Assembly (NCBI RefSeq): GCF_000194605.1
Contig: NC_015321.1
Location: forward strand, 3,038,001 to 3,102,000
Source of the DNA: Fluviicola taffensis DSM 16823
GTDB lineage: Bacteria > Bacteroidota > Bacteroidia > Flavobacteriales_D > Crocinitomicaceae
Reading direction: 5' to 3'
Length of the DNA stretch: 64,000 nt
Shown: piece after piece, positions 46,187 through 57,149 of the stretch
How positions within the stretch are numbered: the stretch's first letter is position 1
How the letters are laid out: every line of letters begins with the position of its first letter
The notes under the pieces: generated by a model
Told to the model about the DNA's origin: nothing
Databases searched by the model: none
Seen by the model: the letters and a program-made list of their open reading frames with translations, nothing else
Translations under genes and position numbers: made by a program

Positions 46187-49047
46187 TATGTAGTGGATTG
46201 ATAAAGTTCGGGTGCAAATGTGAAAGTTACTGTAGTTCCAGAATCAGAGCTTAAAAGCTCAATAGAAGCGACTTGTTTTTGAAATTGCTTGTTCAAAGTA
46301 TCAATTCGTTCAGTAATTAGTTTATTTCCTTTTGACAAATGATGTTCACTTTTATTGGAATTGTTGAATCCTGGCCCATTATCACTTATTTGAATAACCA
46401 ATTTTTTCGTTTGATCAAATCTGAAAATGAATTTTAATTCCGGATTATTTTCTTGAAACTTCAAACCGTGCCAAATTGCATTTTCAAAAATTGGTTGGAG
46501 TAGCAGGGAAGGGATCACAATGTTGTTTAGCTGTTGGTCAGAAAGTTGAATTTCCTGATGAATTTTAAAGCGATTTCTGAAACGGAGCAATTCCAGTTCT
46601 AGATAAGTATTTACGAGTTCTAATTCTTGTTTAACGGTAATAAATCGAGTTTCGCTATAATATAAGATCTTACGCATTAAAAAACTAAATTTCGCTAGAT
46701 ACTGAGCTGCTTGATCATTTTCGCCTTTTAGTATCAATGCTTGAATTGCCGCTAAACCATTGCTCAAAAAATGTGGGTTTACCTGAGCTTTAACTGCAAG
46801 GAGTTTGTATTCATTTAGTCTGCTTTCCAATTCAGAGCGCTCAGCACTTCTTTTTTTGCGTCTGAGGTTCATCAAAAGGAGAATGGAAACAATGATTGAA
46901 AGTAGGATAATGGCAATTAAAATGTAAAATATGGTACTTTCCCAAAAAGTTTTCTCAACAGTAAAATGAAACTTTTTTGAATTGTTAAATCTAATTTCTC
47001 CATCAATAACGGGATAGATTTGCAATTGGTAATCACCACTTTTTAAAGCATCAAAATTGATTTTGGTTCCTTCAACAAATTGACTGATGGTATTTTCACC
47101 TTTTAGTATGTAGTATAGATTGATCTTGTCTGCATCAAATTGAAGGATATCTAAATCTACGGAAATAGAAGTGTTTGGTGGAATTATTTGAGAAAATGAA
47201 TCTATTTCGAGATTATTTAACAAGAATTTATTTAACCGAATAGTTGGTTTGAAAGCCAATTTATAATTGGCTAATCTTTTGATGATTAAATCCTTTTTGT
47301 AGGAAATAAATAGATTCTTTTCAAGAATAAATGTGTTTTCGGATTCACCGCTAAAAAATTTAATCCAGGGAACTTTTGATGAATCGTTGAGTTTTCTTAA
47401 ATAAATTCCATCATTTCCCTGAACAATGAGTTGGTGATGAAACATTAAGGCTTTAGAAATGGAAATACAGGGTGCTTGAATTTTTCGGATGATTTGTTCT
47501 CCATTTAATAGATAGATTCCCTGATATCTGGAATAAACAAGTAATTTATTTTTGCCGACAACCTGAATAGAGCTGATAGCAAGTTCTTTTTTGAAAGGGT
47601 TGAAGTGCAGAAAACGGTCTGTCTTCAAATTGTATTTTAAAAGGCCTTTATTCGTTCCTAAAACAATGATGGAATCATTTAGACGAATATGACATTTGTA
47701 TTTATCTATTGGGATATTAAAAAAATCATTGTAAGGAAAAGGCAATGAATTTAGGTTTTTCCAGCTTCTTTTTCGAATGGAGTGTCTACCTATGAAGTAA
47801 AAATTCTCTTTGTATGAAAGATTTCCAAAAGATGCATTACTGATTGTGTGAATACTTTTTACTTCTTTGAACTGCTTATTAAGAATAGAAATACCACTTG
47901 GTGTACTTACTAGTAATTGATTTTTAAATGAGCAAATCTGATACACCATATCATGAAAGGAAAGTCTTTCATTGGAATATAAGGTGTCGGATTGGACAAG
48001 CTTGGATAGTTGGTGATTTTTGTACTCGTGAATTCCACCTTTATGGGTTCCAACCAACTGACGCCTATTGATAGAGGCAGTGGCAGACACAGTGAGATTG
48101 TAATAAATTCGATTATTAATGTCAGGTGAAACAAAAACCCCTTTTTTATTGAATGATACTGCTATTCCTCCTGATTTTAAGGGAGCAACCCCTGCAACCA
48201 AAAGCCCTTTGAAATGATGATGAATGAAATTACCGTTTAAATCCAATTCGATTAAACCGTTTAGAGTACATAACCAAATACGTTTGTGAAAAGATTCGAT
48301 AAAAAGAATACGATTGAAATTTAAATGATCTATGCGATTTCCACTCTTTTTAAACAGGTGCATACAAATGAGCAAGTAACTTGTTTTTCCAATGGTAATT
48401 TGATCTTCTCTTGAATCGAATGCTAATTTATCTATGAGTTTGAATGTTTGTTTGCTTTCCGGAAACTCAATCTCGACATCTCTGTTCAAGTAAGGATGCT
48501 TTTTATCATGGTATTTGGCAAAAGGAAACAAATCGTTTGAGTGATAGGTATACCTGAATACCGAACTTCTAAAATTGTAATAGCGCTCTAATTTCTTAGT
48601 CTTAAAGGAATACTTAAGATAATAAAAGTAGGTCGAGATATACAACCCGCCGGGTCTAAAATACAATTTGGTATAATGAAAGTCTTCGTCTGCAATTTCA
48701 TCTAAATTTGTTGGACCTATCCAAATTGCCCGATCATTTTTTAGTTTAAAAATCTCGTTGTAGGAATTGAAAAGGTAGATATTTCCCTTTGGATCTTTTT
48801 CAAAATCATACATGATCCTTCTTTCCATGGGTATATTGGTACAAATGGGAATAAACTTTTCTCCGTCGTATTTCATCGGACCGTATTGTGTGCCAACGAT
48901 CAGATACCCTTTTTCATCGTAATTGATGTCATAACATTCATTGGATAATAATCCTTGTTCCTGGTCCAGAAATTTCCCATACAATTCTTGGGCTTTTGCA
49001 GGTTGAAAAAGCAAAAAAACAAGAAGGATGGAACAGATGAATTTCAC
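46186..49047 (-). CDS. Sensor histidine kinase (LytS-type) with periplasmic beta-propeller
   Basis: A 953-residue membrane kinase. A signal peptide (MKFICSILLVFLLFQPAKAQ) is followed by a two-component-regulator propeller of about 560 residues (short repeats such as KGYLIVGTQYGPMKYDGE and LLVSTPSGISILNK). A Y_Y_Y-like Ig domain, one membrane segment (FYILIAIILLSIIVSILLLM), and the His-kinase domain come next: VKAQVNPHFLSNGLAAIQAL with the phospho-acceptor His (about 757), and the ATP site in NAIWHGLKFQENNP and ISDNGPGFNN. Its cognate regulator is the LytTR gene directly downstream, now disrupted. It may therefore be an orphan kinase. Confidence 0.9.
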   Translation of the reverse strand: MKFICSILLVFLLFQPAKAQELYGKFLDQEQGLLSNECYDINYDEKGYLIVGTQYGPMKYDGEKFIPICTNIPMERRIMYDFEKDPKGNIYLFNSYNEIFKLKNDRAIWIGPTNLDEIADEDFHYTKLYFRPGGLYISTYFYYLKYSFKTKKLERYYNFRSSVFRYTYHSNDLFPFAKYHDKKHPYLNRDVEIEFPESKQTFKLIDKLAFDSREDQITIGKTSYLLICMHLFKKSGNRIDHLNFNRILFIESFHKRIWLCTLNGLIELDLNGNFIHHHFKGLLVAGVAPLKSGGIAVSFNKKGVFVSPDINNRIYYNLTVSATASINRRQLVGTHKGGIHEYKNHQLSKLVQSDTLYSNERLSFHDMVYQICSFKNQLLVSTPSGISILNKQFKEVKSIHTISNASFGNLSYKENFYFIGRHSIRKRSWKNLNSLPFPYNDFFNIPIDKYKCHIRLNDSIIVLGTNKGLLKYNLKTDRFLHFNPFKKELAISSIQVVGKNKLLVYSRYQGIYLLNGEQIIRKIQAPCISISKALMFHHQLIVQGNDGIYLRKLNDSSKVPWIKFFSGESENTFILEKNLFISYKKDLIIKRLANYKLAFKPTIRLNKFLLNNLEIDSFSQIIPPNTSISVDLDILQFDADKINLYYILKGENTISQFVEGTKINFDALKSGDYQLQIYPVIDGEIRFNNSKKFHFTVEKTFWESTIFYILIAIILLSIIVSILLLMNLRRKKRSAERSELESRLNEYKLLAVKAQVNPHFLSNGLAAIQALILKGENDQAAQYLAKFSFLMRKILYYSETRFITVKQELELVNTYLELELLRFRNRFKIHQEIQLSDQQLNNIVIPSLLLQPIFENAIWHGLKFQENNPELKFIFRFDQTKKLVIQISDNGPGFNNSNKSEHHLSKGNKLITERIDTLNKQFQKQVASIELLSSDSGTTVTFTFAPELYQSTT

Positions 49048-49285
49048 GACACAAGATTACAAAAAAGAGACGATACTCCGTATATCGTCTCATGCTAACT
49101 AATTTAGGTGTGGTTAGTTGAATGTGAATGAAAATTCTTTAGTAGCTCAAACAACTATCCTGATTGATAGTACAAATAGAGCGCTTTCTGATGACTCATA
49201 ACTACCAAAGAATGGAAGAAATGACCACTTAAGCAGTTTTTTGCCTTTAATTTCTCATTATCCATCACCGCGGATATTTTTTTTC

Positions 49286-49301
49286 GTCTGCCGCGGCAGA
49301 C
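49286..49301. promoter_or_regulatory. 16-bp palindrome before the icmF promoter
   Basis: GTCTGCCGCGGCAGAC is a perfect palindrome ending 13 bases before the candidate -7 box of icmF, so it would overlap the -33 region. Operator or repeat element; the role is unproven. Confidence 0.4.
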
Positions 49302-49314
49302 TCTTATTTTGGCT

Positions 49315-49322
49315 TATCTTTG
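49315..49322 (+). promoter_or_regulatory. Candidate -7 box of icmF
   Basis: TATCTTTG matches TAnnTTTG and lies 28 bases before the ATG at 49350, giving a short 5' untranslated region of about 20 bases. Confidence 0.5.
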
Positions 49323-49349
49323 AGGCGTTACAAAACAAAAAACGATTAC

Positions 49350-52300
49350 ATGGAGCAACAAGCACCCTACAAGTCAAAAAACAACATCCGAATTGTTACT
49401 GCAGCATCTTTATTTGATGGACATGATGCAGCAATCAATATCATGCGTCGTATCATTCAATCTACTGGTTGTGAAGTGATTCACTTAGGTCATGACCGTT
49501 CTGTGGAAGAAGTTGTGGATACTGCAATTCAAGAGGATGCGCAAGCAATTGCAATGACATCTTACCAAGGTGGGCATACAGAGTATTTTAAATACATGCA
49601 TGATTTATTGAAGGAAAAGGGAGCTCCACATATCAAAATTTTCGGAGGAGGAGGAGGAACTATTCTCCTTTCTGAGATTGAAGAATTACAAAATTACGGA
49701 ATCACACGCTTGTATCATCCGGATGATGGCCGTTCATTGGGTTTACAAGGAATGATCAATGATTTGGTGGAGCGTTCGGATTATCCAGTTGGAGATGTAT
49801 TGAACGGCGAAATCAATCATTTGGCTGAAAAGCACGTTCCTTCGATTGCTCGATTGATTTCTGCTGCAGAAAATTATCCAGAGATGGCTGCTCCAATTAT
49901 GGAACAAGTACATCAAATTGCTGCAAAGAATGATGTTCCTGTTTTAGGAATTACAGGAACAGGTGGGTCTGGAAAATCATCGTTGGTAGATGAGTTGGTT
50001 CGCAGATTTTTGATGGACTTCACGGACAAGCAAATTGCAGTCGTTTCAGTTGATCCATCGAAAAGAAAAACAGGTGGAGCATTATTGGGAGATAGAATCC
50101 GAATGAACGCGATAAAAAATAGCCGTGTTTATATGCGTTCATTGGCAACACGTCAATCGAATTTAGCCTTATCGAAACACGTTGCTGAAGCCATTCAAAT
50201 TTTAAAAGCAGCGAACTACGATTTGATTATTCTGGAAACTTCTGGAATTGGTCAATCCGATACGGAAATATTAGATCACTCAGATGTGTCATTGTATGTA
50301 ATGACTCCAGAATATGGAGCGGCAACACAATTGGAAAAAATCGATATGTTGGACTTTGCAGATGTTATTGCATTGAATAAGTTTGACAAAAGAGGAGCTT
50401 TGGATGCTTTGAGAGATGTGCGTAAGCAATACCAACGCAACCACAATCTTTGGGAGCAACAAGTAGATTCAATGCCTGTTTTTGGTACAATTGCTTCCCA
50501 GTTCAACGATCCAGGAATGAATACTTTGTATAAAGTAATCATGGATAAGGTGAAAGAAAAAACACAAGCGCCATTGGAGTCTAAGTTTGAAATCACCAAA
50601 GAAATGTCTGAAAAGATCTTTGTGATTCCACCAGATAGAACGCGCTACCTTTCTGAGATTTCTGAAAATAACCGCGGATTTGATAAGTGGGTTGACAAAC
50701 AAGTGGAAGTTGCTGAAAGGTTATATGGATTGACAAAATCGATTGAAACAATCGCAGCTAGTTCCATGGAAGATAAAGATCGCTTAGTAAAAGGCGTTCA
50801 AGAGGCTTTAGAAAACGAAAAACGAAATTTAGATCCACACAATTGGGATATCATACAAAAATGGGAAGCTAAAAAAGCGACCTATAAAGCTCCTGAATTT
50901 ATCTTCAAGGTGCGCGATAAGGAATTGAGAATGGCAACTCATACAGAGTCATTGTCTCATTCGCAAATTCCAAAAGTAGCTTTGCCGAAGTACAAGTCTT
51001 GGGGAGATATTTTACGTTGGTCATTGCAAGAAAATGTTCCCGGAGAATTTCCATACACATCTGGATTATTCCCTTTCAAAAGAGAAGGAGAAGATCCAAC
51101 ACGTATGTTTGCGGGTGAAGGTGGCCCAGAAAGAACTAATCGTCGTTTCCATTACGTGAGTTTGGGAATGCCTGCAAAACGACTTTCTACGGCATTTGAC
51201 TCCGTTACTTTATATGGAAATGATCCAGATTTACGTCCAGATATCTACGGAAAAGTAGGTAATTCTGGAGTCTCTATTTGCTGTTTGGATGATGCGAAAA
51301 AGTTGTATTCAGGATTTGATTTATCGCATCCTGCTACATCTGTTTCCATGACAATCAACGGACCAGCTCCCATGTTGCTCGGATTCTTTATGAATGCCGC
51401 AATTGATCAGAATTGTGAGAAATATATCAAAGCAAACGATTTAGAGAAAGATGTTGAAGCTAAAATTAAAGCGATTTATGCTTCGAAAGGAATTTCGAGA
51501 CCTAGTTATCAAGGACCACTTCCAGAAGGAAATGATGGTTTAGGTTTGTTCTTGTTAGGTGTAACAGGAGATCAGGTACTTCCTGCAGATGTTTATAACG
51601 AAATTAAGGTGGAAACCTTGAAACAAGTTAGAGGAACGGTTCAGGCGGATATTTTGAAAGAAGATCAGGCTCAGAACACGTGTATTTTCTCTACCGAATT
51701 TGCATTGCGTTTGATGGGGGATGTGCAGCAATACTTTATTGAAAAACAAGTACGCAATTTCTATTCTGTTTCTATTTCTGGTTATCATATTGCAGAAGCA
51801 GGAGCAAATCCGATTACACAGTTGGCATTTACTTTGGCAAACGGATTCACCTATGTGGAATACTATTTGAGCCGTGGAATGGATATCAATGATTTTGGAC
51901 CAAACTTATCGTTCTTCTTTTCCAATGGAATTGATCCAGAATATGCTGTGATCGGTCGTGTTGCAAGAAGGATTTGGGCGAAAGCATTGTCTAAAAAGTA
52001 TGCAGCGAATCCACGTGCACAAATGTTGAAGTACCATATTCAAACTTCTGGGCGTTCATTGCATGCTCAGGAAATCGATTTCAATGATATTCGTACCACT
52101 TTGCAAGCATTGTATGCGATTTATGATAACTGTAACTCATTGCACACAAATGCTTATGATGAAGCAATTACAACTCCTACAGAAGAATCTGTAAGAAGAG
52201 CAATGGCTATTCAGTTAATCATTAACCGTGAGTTGGGATTAGCAAAAAATGAGAATCCATTACAAGGTTCATTTATCATTGAAGAATTGACTGATTTGGT

Positions 52301-52730
52301 GGAAGAAGCGGTATTGACTGAATTCGATCGCATCACAGAGCGAGGGGGAGTTTTAGGAGCAATGGAAACGATGTACCAGCGTTCAAAAATTCAAGAGGAA
52401 TCCTTGTATTATGAAACCTTGAAACACAATGGCGAATTTCCAATTATTGGAGTGAATACATTCTTGAGTTCGAAAGGATCTCCAACAGTTGAGCCGAAAG
52501 AAGTCATTCGTGCTTCAGAAGAGGAAAAAGAGTATCAAATTACCATGTTGGGAATTCTTCATTCGAATCACAAAGATAAATTGGATGAAATGTTGAATGA
52601 ACTTCAAATCTCAGCAATCCAAAATAAGAATCTATTTGAGCAATTAATGGAGGTTTGTAAATATGCTTCTTTGGGACAAATTACAAAATCATTATTTGAA
52701 GTTGGAGGACAATATCGAAGAAATATGTGA
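49350..52730 (+). CDS. icmF: Fused isobutyryl-CoA mutase/GTPase IcmF (methylmalonyl-CoA mutase family)
   Basis: A 1126-residue protein; the ATG at 49350 ([20 protein letters not shown]) is preferred. The B12-binding domain has [11 protein letters not shown] with the cobalt-ligating His25. The MeaB-like GTPase chaperone domain has Walker [10 protein letters not shown] (about residue 205), [19 protein letters not shown] and NKFDKRG. A linker leads to the mutase TIM barrel (about 560 on: [58 protein letters not shown]). It interconverts isobutyryl-CoA and butyryl-CoA with adenosylcobalamin; some homologues also act on pivalyl-CoA. No B12 riboswitch was seen upstream. Confidence 0.93.
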   Translation: MEQQAPYKSKNNIRIVTAASLFDGHDAAINIMRRIIQSTGCEVIHLGHDRSVEEVVDTAIQEDAQAIAMTSYQGGHTEYFKYMHDLLKEKGAPHIKIFGGGGGTILLSEIEELQNYGITRLYHPDDGRSLGLQGMINDLVERSDYPVGDVLNGEINHLAEKHVPSIARLISAAENYPEMAAPIMEQVHQIAAKNDVPVLGITGTGGSGKSSLVDELVRRFLMDFTDKQIAVVSVDPSKRKTGGALLGDRIRMNAIKNSRVYMRSLATRQSNLALSKHVAEAIQILKAANYDLIILETSGIGQSDTEILDHSDVSLYVMTPEYGAATQLEKIDMLDFADVIALNKFDKRGALDALRDVRKQYQRNHNLWEQQVDSMPVFGTIASQFNDPGMNTLYKVIMDKVKEKTQAPLESKFEITKEMSEKIFVIPPDRTRYLSEISENNRGFDKWVDKQVEVAERLYGLTKSIETIAASSMEDKDRLVKGVQEALENEKRNLDPHNWDIIQKWEAKKATYKAPEFIFKVRDKELRMATHTESLSHSQIPKVALPKYKSWGDILRWSLQENVPGEFPYTSGLFPFKREGEDPTRMFAGEGGPERTNRRFHYVSLGMPAKRLSTAFDSVTLYGNDPDLRPDIYGKVGNSGVSICCLDDAKKLYSGFDLSHPATSVSMTINGPAPMLLGFFMNAAIDQNCEKYIKANDLEKDVEAKIKAIYASKGISRPSYQGPLPEGNDGLGLFLLGVTGDQVLPADVYNEIKVETLKQVRGTVQADILKEDQAQNTCIFSTEFALRLMGDVQQYFIEKQVRNFYSVSISGYHIAEAGANPITQLAFTLANGFTYVEYYLSRGMDINDFGPNLSFFFSNGIDPEYAVIGRVARRIWAKALSKKYAANPRAQMLKYHIQTSGRSLHAQEIDFNDIRTTLQALYAIYDNCNSLHTNAYDEAITTPTEESVRRAMAIQLIINRELGLAKNENPLQGSFIIEELTDLVEEAVLTEFDRITERGGVLGAMETMYQRSKIQEESLYYETLKHNGEFPIIGVNTFLSSKGSPTVEPKEVIRASEEEKEYQITMLGILHSNHKDKLDEMLNELQISAIQNKNLFEQLMEVCKYASLGQITKSLFEVGGQYRRNM

Positions 52731-53106
52731 TTTCTGATATTTTGTCTCTTTAAAATTAGAGAGATTATTGAATGAAAAACGGTTCTAAATTATATTCATT
52801 GGTAAAACAATGATTGATAGCATGATAATGTGAAAAGCTGAATTCGGACTCCGAATTCAGCTTTTTTTGTTTAAAATCGATTTTTTAGAAAATTATTTTC
52901 AATTATTTTCATTGTTATTTTTCGTGACATTTTTGTTGAATTTCTTTAAAAATGACTTTTTGATGATTATTTTGGAATATTGATCGATTATTTTTTTAGC
53001 TAAAAAAACATTCAAAATTTGCTCTTATTTTTAACATTTCAGTTATAGTTTATTACAGTTTATTTCATTTATATTTAACTGACTTTACAACAATAGAACT
53101 ATTATT
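52731..53106. other. Intergenic region between icmF and the T9SS pair
   Basis: About 375 bases, strongly AT-rich. It contains a strong terminator at 52833-52868; the rest, with many T runs (such as ATTATTTTCAATTATTTTCA), is presumably the promoter side of the next gene. No gene was recognised. Confidence 0.6.
52833..52868 (+). terminator. Intrinsic terminator after icmF
   Basis: AAGCTGAATTCGGA and its inverse CCGAATTCAGCTT form a stem with a two- to three-base loop, followed by a T run. It lies about 100 bases past the icmF stop. Confidence 0.85.
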
Positions 53107-53532
53107 ATGAATTTACTACTCAAGGGGATTCTCTCCCTCATTTTACTCCAGTTTTGTTTTCTTTCCTATGGACAGACTATTACACAAGAGTTAACTCCTG
53201 AGCAAATCGCAAGTCGTGTAGGATATGTGCACGGAAGTCAATTTGTTCAGAATTATCCTGATCTCGTAACTGTATACGGTAAAGTGATGACTGAGCGTAT
53301 TGAATACCAAATGATTGCTCAGGATCAGTATGAGAAATACCCCCTGTTATCTTCATTTCCCCTAATGGCAAAAGTTAACCCTTCGATTCAGGGAGCAAAT
53401 TTTGAAAACTTCAATGTAGCAAGCTTTAATCCTATGGCATACAATATTGATTTCTTTTCAGATAAAACGCAGGTTATTCGTATTGATAATACCAATTATA
53501 TCATGGTAATCCGTCCAAATAAATTTAACTAA
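53107..53532 (+). CDS. Hypothetical secreted protein paired with a T9SS protein
   Basis: A 141-residue protein with a signal peptide (MNLLLKGILSLILLQFCFLS, cleavage likely before QTITQELT). The mature part of about 118 residues has no recognised domain (LTPEQIASRVGYVHGSQFVQ, VIRIDNTNYIMVIRPNKFN). It lies 3 bases upstream of a large T9SS-secreted protein, so the two are surely co-transcribed and may act together at the surface. Confidence 0.6.
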   Translation: MNLLLKGILSLILLQFCFLSYGQTITQELTPEQIASRVGYVHGSQFVQNYPDLVTVYGKVMTERIEYQMIAQDQYEKYPLLSSFPLMAKVNPSIQGANFENFNVASFNPMAYNIDFFSDKTQVIRIDNTNYIMVIRPNKFN

Positions 53533-53535
53533 GCC

Positions 53536-55635
53536 ATGAGAAATAGTACATCAATTCTTCGCAAAGTAAGTGTTATAGGTTTACTAATGACTTTAAACAT
53601 TCATTTAAGCTGGTCACAAACCATTACAATGTCTAATGGAAGTACTGCTACATGCAGTGCTACCTTCTTAGATCCCGGGGGAAATAGCGATTACGCTATT
53701 AATCAGGATATCACAATGACTATTTGTCCGTCTACAGCTGGTGCTAAATTAAAAATTGTCTTTTCTACATTTGCTACTGAATCATGTTGTGATAATTTGA
53801 GGATATATGATGGTAATTCAATTGCAGCACCATTAGTAGGTACTTACGCGGGAACTACTTTGCCTCCAACGTTTACCGCTTCAGCTACCAATGCAACTGG
53901 ATGTTTGACATTTGTTTTTCATTCGGATGTTTCGATAGTTAATACGGGGTGGGTTGCAACCTTGTCTTGTATACCACCGCCTTGTCAAACAATCACTTCA
54001 AATTGGGTAAGCTCTAATGAAGCTCCTGAAGGTGATGGAGTTATTCGGATTTGTCAGGGACAAAGCATCAATTTAGTGGGAAGTGGAACATTCGGTACTT
54101 CAGGAACAGGTGCAACTTATTCCTGGAGTATGGGTAACGGAGTGACAGTTGCTGGTGCTAATATCAATTACACCTATCCTGCCGTAGGAAGTTATTTGGC
54201 TAATTTAATTGTAACAGATGCTAATGGTTGTACAAATACGAACTCCATTAACCGGAATATCCAGGTGTCAACGACACCGACGATCAGTACGTCTGCAACT
54301 CCTTCTACCTTGTGTACGAATCAAACTTCGGCTTTGGCCGCAACGGTAACAATGAATCCTTTTACGGTAAACTGTACGCCTCCTGTTTCAGGAACCACTT
54401 TCTTGCCCGATGGATCTGGAGTTTCGTATACCACTTCCATTACAACGAATTGCTACAGCCCAACAGCGACTGTTACCTCGACATCTGATATAATAAATGT
54501 TTGCTTAACAATGGAGCATTCTTATTTAGGAGATTTGGATTTTAGAATAATTTGTCCAAATGGACAAAGTGTAAGTTTGAAGGATTATACACAAGGTGGT
54601 TCAAATACTTTCCTTGGAAATCCCATTGATGATGATTTGATTCTCGGGCCTGGTACTGGAACACAATATTGTTTCACCCCAGGAGCAACTACCTTTTTAG
54701 TAAGTGGAACCACTACTCCTGTTACACTTCCATCAGCAGGTAACTCTTTGGTTGCTGGAAATTATATGCCTTTCCAACCATTTTCAAATTTGATTGGTTG
54801 TCCGTTGAATGGAAATTGGACTATTGAAGTTACTGACCATATTGGTTCTGATAATGGGTATATTTTTAATTGGGATGTCAATTTCAATGCAACTCTTTTA
54901 TCTGCATCGTCATATACACCAACCATTGCTTCCCAAGGCTGGGTTGCAGCTACAACGCTTTCAAATACAAGTGCAACAACTGCAAACGTAACTCCAACCA
55001 ATCAAGGAACGCCTTGTTTCACTTACAGCGTAACAGATAACTTCGGTTGTACTTACACCGCTCCGCAATGTATTACGGTGAATTGCGGTGCTTCTTTGCC
55101 AATCGGTTTGGTGAGTTTTGATGCAGATGCAGTTAATAATAATTCCGTAAATCTGAACTGGGAAACAAGCTCAGAGCAAAACAATGATTATTTCGTGATC
55201 GAAAGATCTGTGAGTGGTGCTGATGGCTGGGAAGAAATTGCGATCGTAGATGGAGCAGGAAATTCTGAATCAGTAAAAGATTATTCAGCGGTGGATCAGA
55301 TGCCATTGAACGGAGTTTCTTATTACCGGTTGAAGCAAATAGATTTTGACGGGCAGCAACGTGTTCATGAAATGGAATCAGTTTATATTGATGTTGCAGG
55401 AGTCAGTGATCTGGTTATTTTCCCAAATCCTGCTACGGATTTGGTAACTCTCAAAGGAGACATCGTTTCACTGAGTACTTTTCAATTGTTGAATGCGATG
55501 GGTCAAGATATTCGCGTGAATGTAACATCATTCAAACAAGGTGACGGAACATTGGTATTGGATATTTCTTCTTTGAGATCGGGTGTTTACATTGTTAAAA
55601 ATGGTTCTAAAGTTTATTCTTTAGTCAAACAATAA
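53536..55635 (+). CDS. T9SS type A sorting domain protein with CUB-like, PKD and P domains
   Basis: A 699-residue secreted protein with a signal peptide ending near WSQ. A CUB-like domain (about residues 30-150: CPSTAGAKLKIVFSTFATES, CCDNLRIYDGNS) is followed by a PKD domain (YSWSMGNGVTVAGANINYTY), a proprotein-convertase P-like domain (VCLTMEHSYLGDLDFRIICP, NGNWTIEVTDHIGSDNGYIF) and a C-terminal region IGLVSFDADAVNNNSVNLNW. The end (VIFPNPATDLVTLKGDI, LRSGVYIVKNGSKVYSLVKQ) is the type A T9SS sorting domain. It is exported to the cell surface; its binding target is unknown. Confidence 0.88.
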   Translation: MRNSTSILRKVSVIGLLMTLNIHLSWSQTITMSNGSTATCSATFLDPGGNSDYAINQDITMTICPSTAGAKLKIVFSTFATESCCDNLRIYDGNSIAAPLVGTYAGTTLPPTFTASATNATGCLTFVFHSDVSIVNTGWVATLSCIPPPCQTITSNWVSSNEAPEGDGVIRICQGQSINLVGSGTFGTSGTGATYSWSMGNGVTVAGANINYTYPAVGSYLANLIVTDANGCTNTNSINRNIQVSTTPTISTSATPSTLCTNQTSALAATVTMNPFTVNCTPPVSGTTFLPDGSGVSYTTSITTNCYSPTATVTSTSDIINVCLTMEHSYLGDLDFRIICPNGQSVSLKDYTQGGSNTFLGNPIDDDLILGPGTGTQYCFTPGATTFLVSGTTTPVTLPSAGNSLVAGNYMPFQPFSNLIGCPLNGNWTIEVTDHIGSDNGYIFNWDVNFNATLLSASSYTPTIASQGWVAATTLSNTSATTANVTPTNQGTPCFTYSVTDNFGCTYTAPQCITVNCGASLPIGLVSFDADAVNNNSVNLNWETSSEQNNDYFVIERSVSGADGWEEIAIVDGAGNSESVKDYSAVDQMPLNGVSYYRLKQIDFDGQQRVHEMESVYIDVAGVSDLVIFPNPATDLVTLKGDIVSLSTFQLLNAMGQDIRVNVTSFKQGDGTLVLDISSLRSGVYIVKNGSKVYSLVKQ

Positions 55636-55686
55636 GAGAAAGCACTGCTTTCGATATACGTCAGCCACAGCTGACAATAACTAAAT

Positions 55687-55720
55687 TGAAGCCTTCATCA
55701 ACCGATGGAGGCTTTTTTGT
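55687..55720 (+). terminator. Intrinsic terminator after the T9SS protein gene
   Basis: GAAGCCTTCATC and GATGGAGGCTT pair with a short loop and are followed by TTTTTT. It lies about 55 bases past the stop codon. Confidence 0.8.
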
Positions 55721-55815
55721 TGCGAAAAATATCGGATCGGTCTTTTTTGTTTTGATAACATTTGAATGTCTTTCAACTGAAATATATTCCCTATTTTGGG
55801 ATAAATATTGAGAAA

Positions 55816-56217
55816 ATGAAGAACGTATTCAGAATACTGGTTGGTTTATTAGCGATTGGAGCTGTATCCTCTTGTGGAGAAAAAGAAGCCGAAAAAGTCA
55901 AAGTGGATGTAGCCGAGAAGACACCAGATTACAAAGCGTATGATTTGGTGCAAAATCTAAAAATTGTCAAAGATTTACAAGAAGTTGCGCTCTCTAAAAA
56001 TCAGAAAATTTCATTACAATTGAGAAAAGATTTATTGAATGGGAGTAATGGTTATTACTGGTTTCAGGTTGTTCAGGAAATTGGACCAACCAAATTGGTC
56101 AAGCTTAACGTGAAGGTGCGTGAAACGACTTTTAAAGTAACTATTTTGGATGATAATAATGGAGCTGATTTAACCCCGGAAGAGTATGCGAAGAAATATC
56201 CAGTGAAGAAAAATTAA
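55816..56217 (+). CDS. Putative lipoprotein
   Basis: A 133-residue protein from the ATG at 55816, with a lipoprotein signal (MKNVFRILVGLLAIGAVSSC, Cys20). The mature part is Lys/Glu/Val-rich and ends DLTPEEYAKKYPVKKN. No family is recognised. Its stop codon TAA and that of the convergent nucleoside phosphorylase gene share the sequence TTAA (56214-56217). Confidence 0.65.
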   Translation: MKNVFRILVGLLAIGAVSSCGEKEAEKVKVDVAEKTPDYKAYDLVQNLKIVKDLQEVALSKNQKISLQLRKDLLNGSNGYYWFQVVQEIGPTKLVKLNVKVRETTFKVTILDDNNGADLTPEEYAKKYPVKKN

Positions 56218-57077
56218 ACGCGGTCTAAAACGTATTTAATTAAATCATTCATTTCTTGTTCATATCCTTTGCTAAATTCCATTAAAGGCCTGTTGGCTAT
56301 TCCTAGACAAATAGTCACGCATTGATGTCCCATTGCTTTTCCGAGTGAGAATAATGCCGAGCTTTCCATTTCAAAATTGATTACACGGTGTTGGTCTACT
56401 TCGAATTGTTCTAGTTTTTCATTAATGTCTTGGGTTCTTGTTCCTAAACGAAGTGATCGTCCTTGAGGTGCATAAAATCCTGAACTAGTAACGGTAATTC
56501 CTGAATAGGTTTGAGGTCCTTCAAGGATCTTTAATAGGCTAGGAGAGCTCTCTGAACAATAAGGCGTTATTTCTTCAGGAAATCCAACGAATGTGTCTAA
56601 AAGTTTGGCTATCGACTTCTCTTGTGTGTTGAATTCAATCGGGTAGAAGTGTGCAACATTGTCAATTCCAATAGCATGTGTCGATAACAAATAACTGTGA
56701 ACAGGAATATCCGCTTGAAGAATTCCGCAAGTTCCTATGCGAATCAAATTCAGAGATGTTGTCGTTTTTTTGTCTTGACGATTTGTTAAATCTATGTTTA
56801 CCAATGCGTCTAATTCATTGATAACGATATCGATATTGTCTGTGCCAATTCCTGTCGACAAAGCAGTGATTTGCTTTCCTTTGTAAGTTCCTGTGTGGCA
56901 AACAAACTCTCGGTGTTTGGATTGATGCGTAATTTTATCGAAAAAACTGGAAATAAGAGCAACACGATCTTGATCTCCTACAAGTAAAATTGTTGGGGCA
57001 ATGTTTTCAGGGGAAATGCCTAAATGATAAACATTCCCTTTCGAATCTAATACAAGTTCTGATGCAGGATACTTCAT
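56214..57077 (-). CDS. Nucleoside phosphorylase (uridine phosphorylase-like)
   Basis: A 287-residue member of the PNP/UDP family. It has ILLVGDQDRVALISSFFDK, KQITALSTGIGTDNIDIVIN, RIGTCGILQADIPVHSYLLS and FEMESSALFSLGKAMGHQCV, the last being the conserved Glu that contacts the ribose. It cleaves nucleosides with phosphate to the free base and ribose-1-phosphate. Uridine is the likely substrate in this subgroup, but this was not tested. Confidence 0.88.
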   Translation of the reverse strand: MKYPASELVLDSKGNVYHLGISPENIAPTILLVGDQDRVALISSFFDKITHQSKHREFVCHTGTYKGKQITALSTGIGTDNIDIVINELDALVNIDLTNRQDKKTTTSLNLIRIGTCGILQADIPVHSYLLSTHAIGIDNVAHFYPIEFNTQEKSIAKLLDTFVGFPEEITPYCSESSPSLLKILEGPQTYSGITVTSSGFYAPQGRSLRLGTRTQDINEKLEQFEVDQHRVINFEMESSALFSLGKAMGHQCVTICLGIANRPLMEFSKGYEQEMNDLIKYVLDRV

Positions 57078-57149
57078 AATAATTCAAAATTCAAAAGGTA
57101 ACTGAGTCAGCTACGACGGAAAGGTACCTTTTAAATTCTTCATTTTCAA

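Noticed and set aside
49265-49350. Cobalamin riboswitch before icmF
   Set aside because: The space to the candidate promoter is too short and no B12-box sequence was seen.
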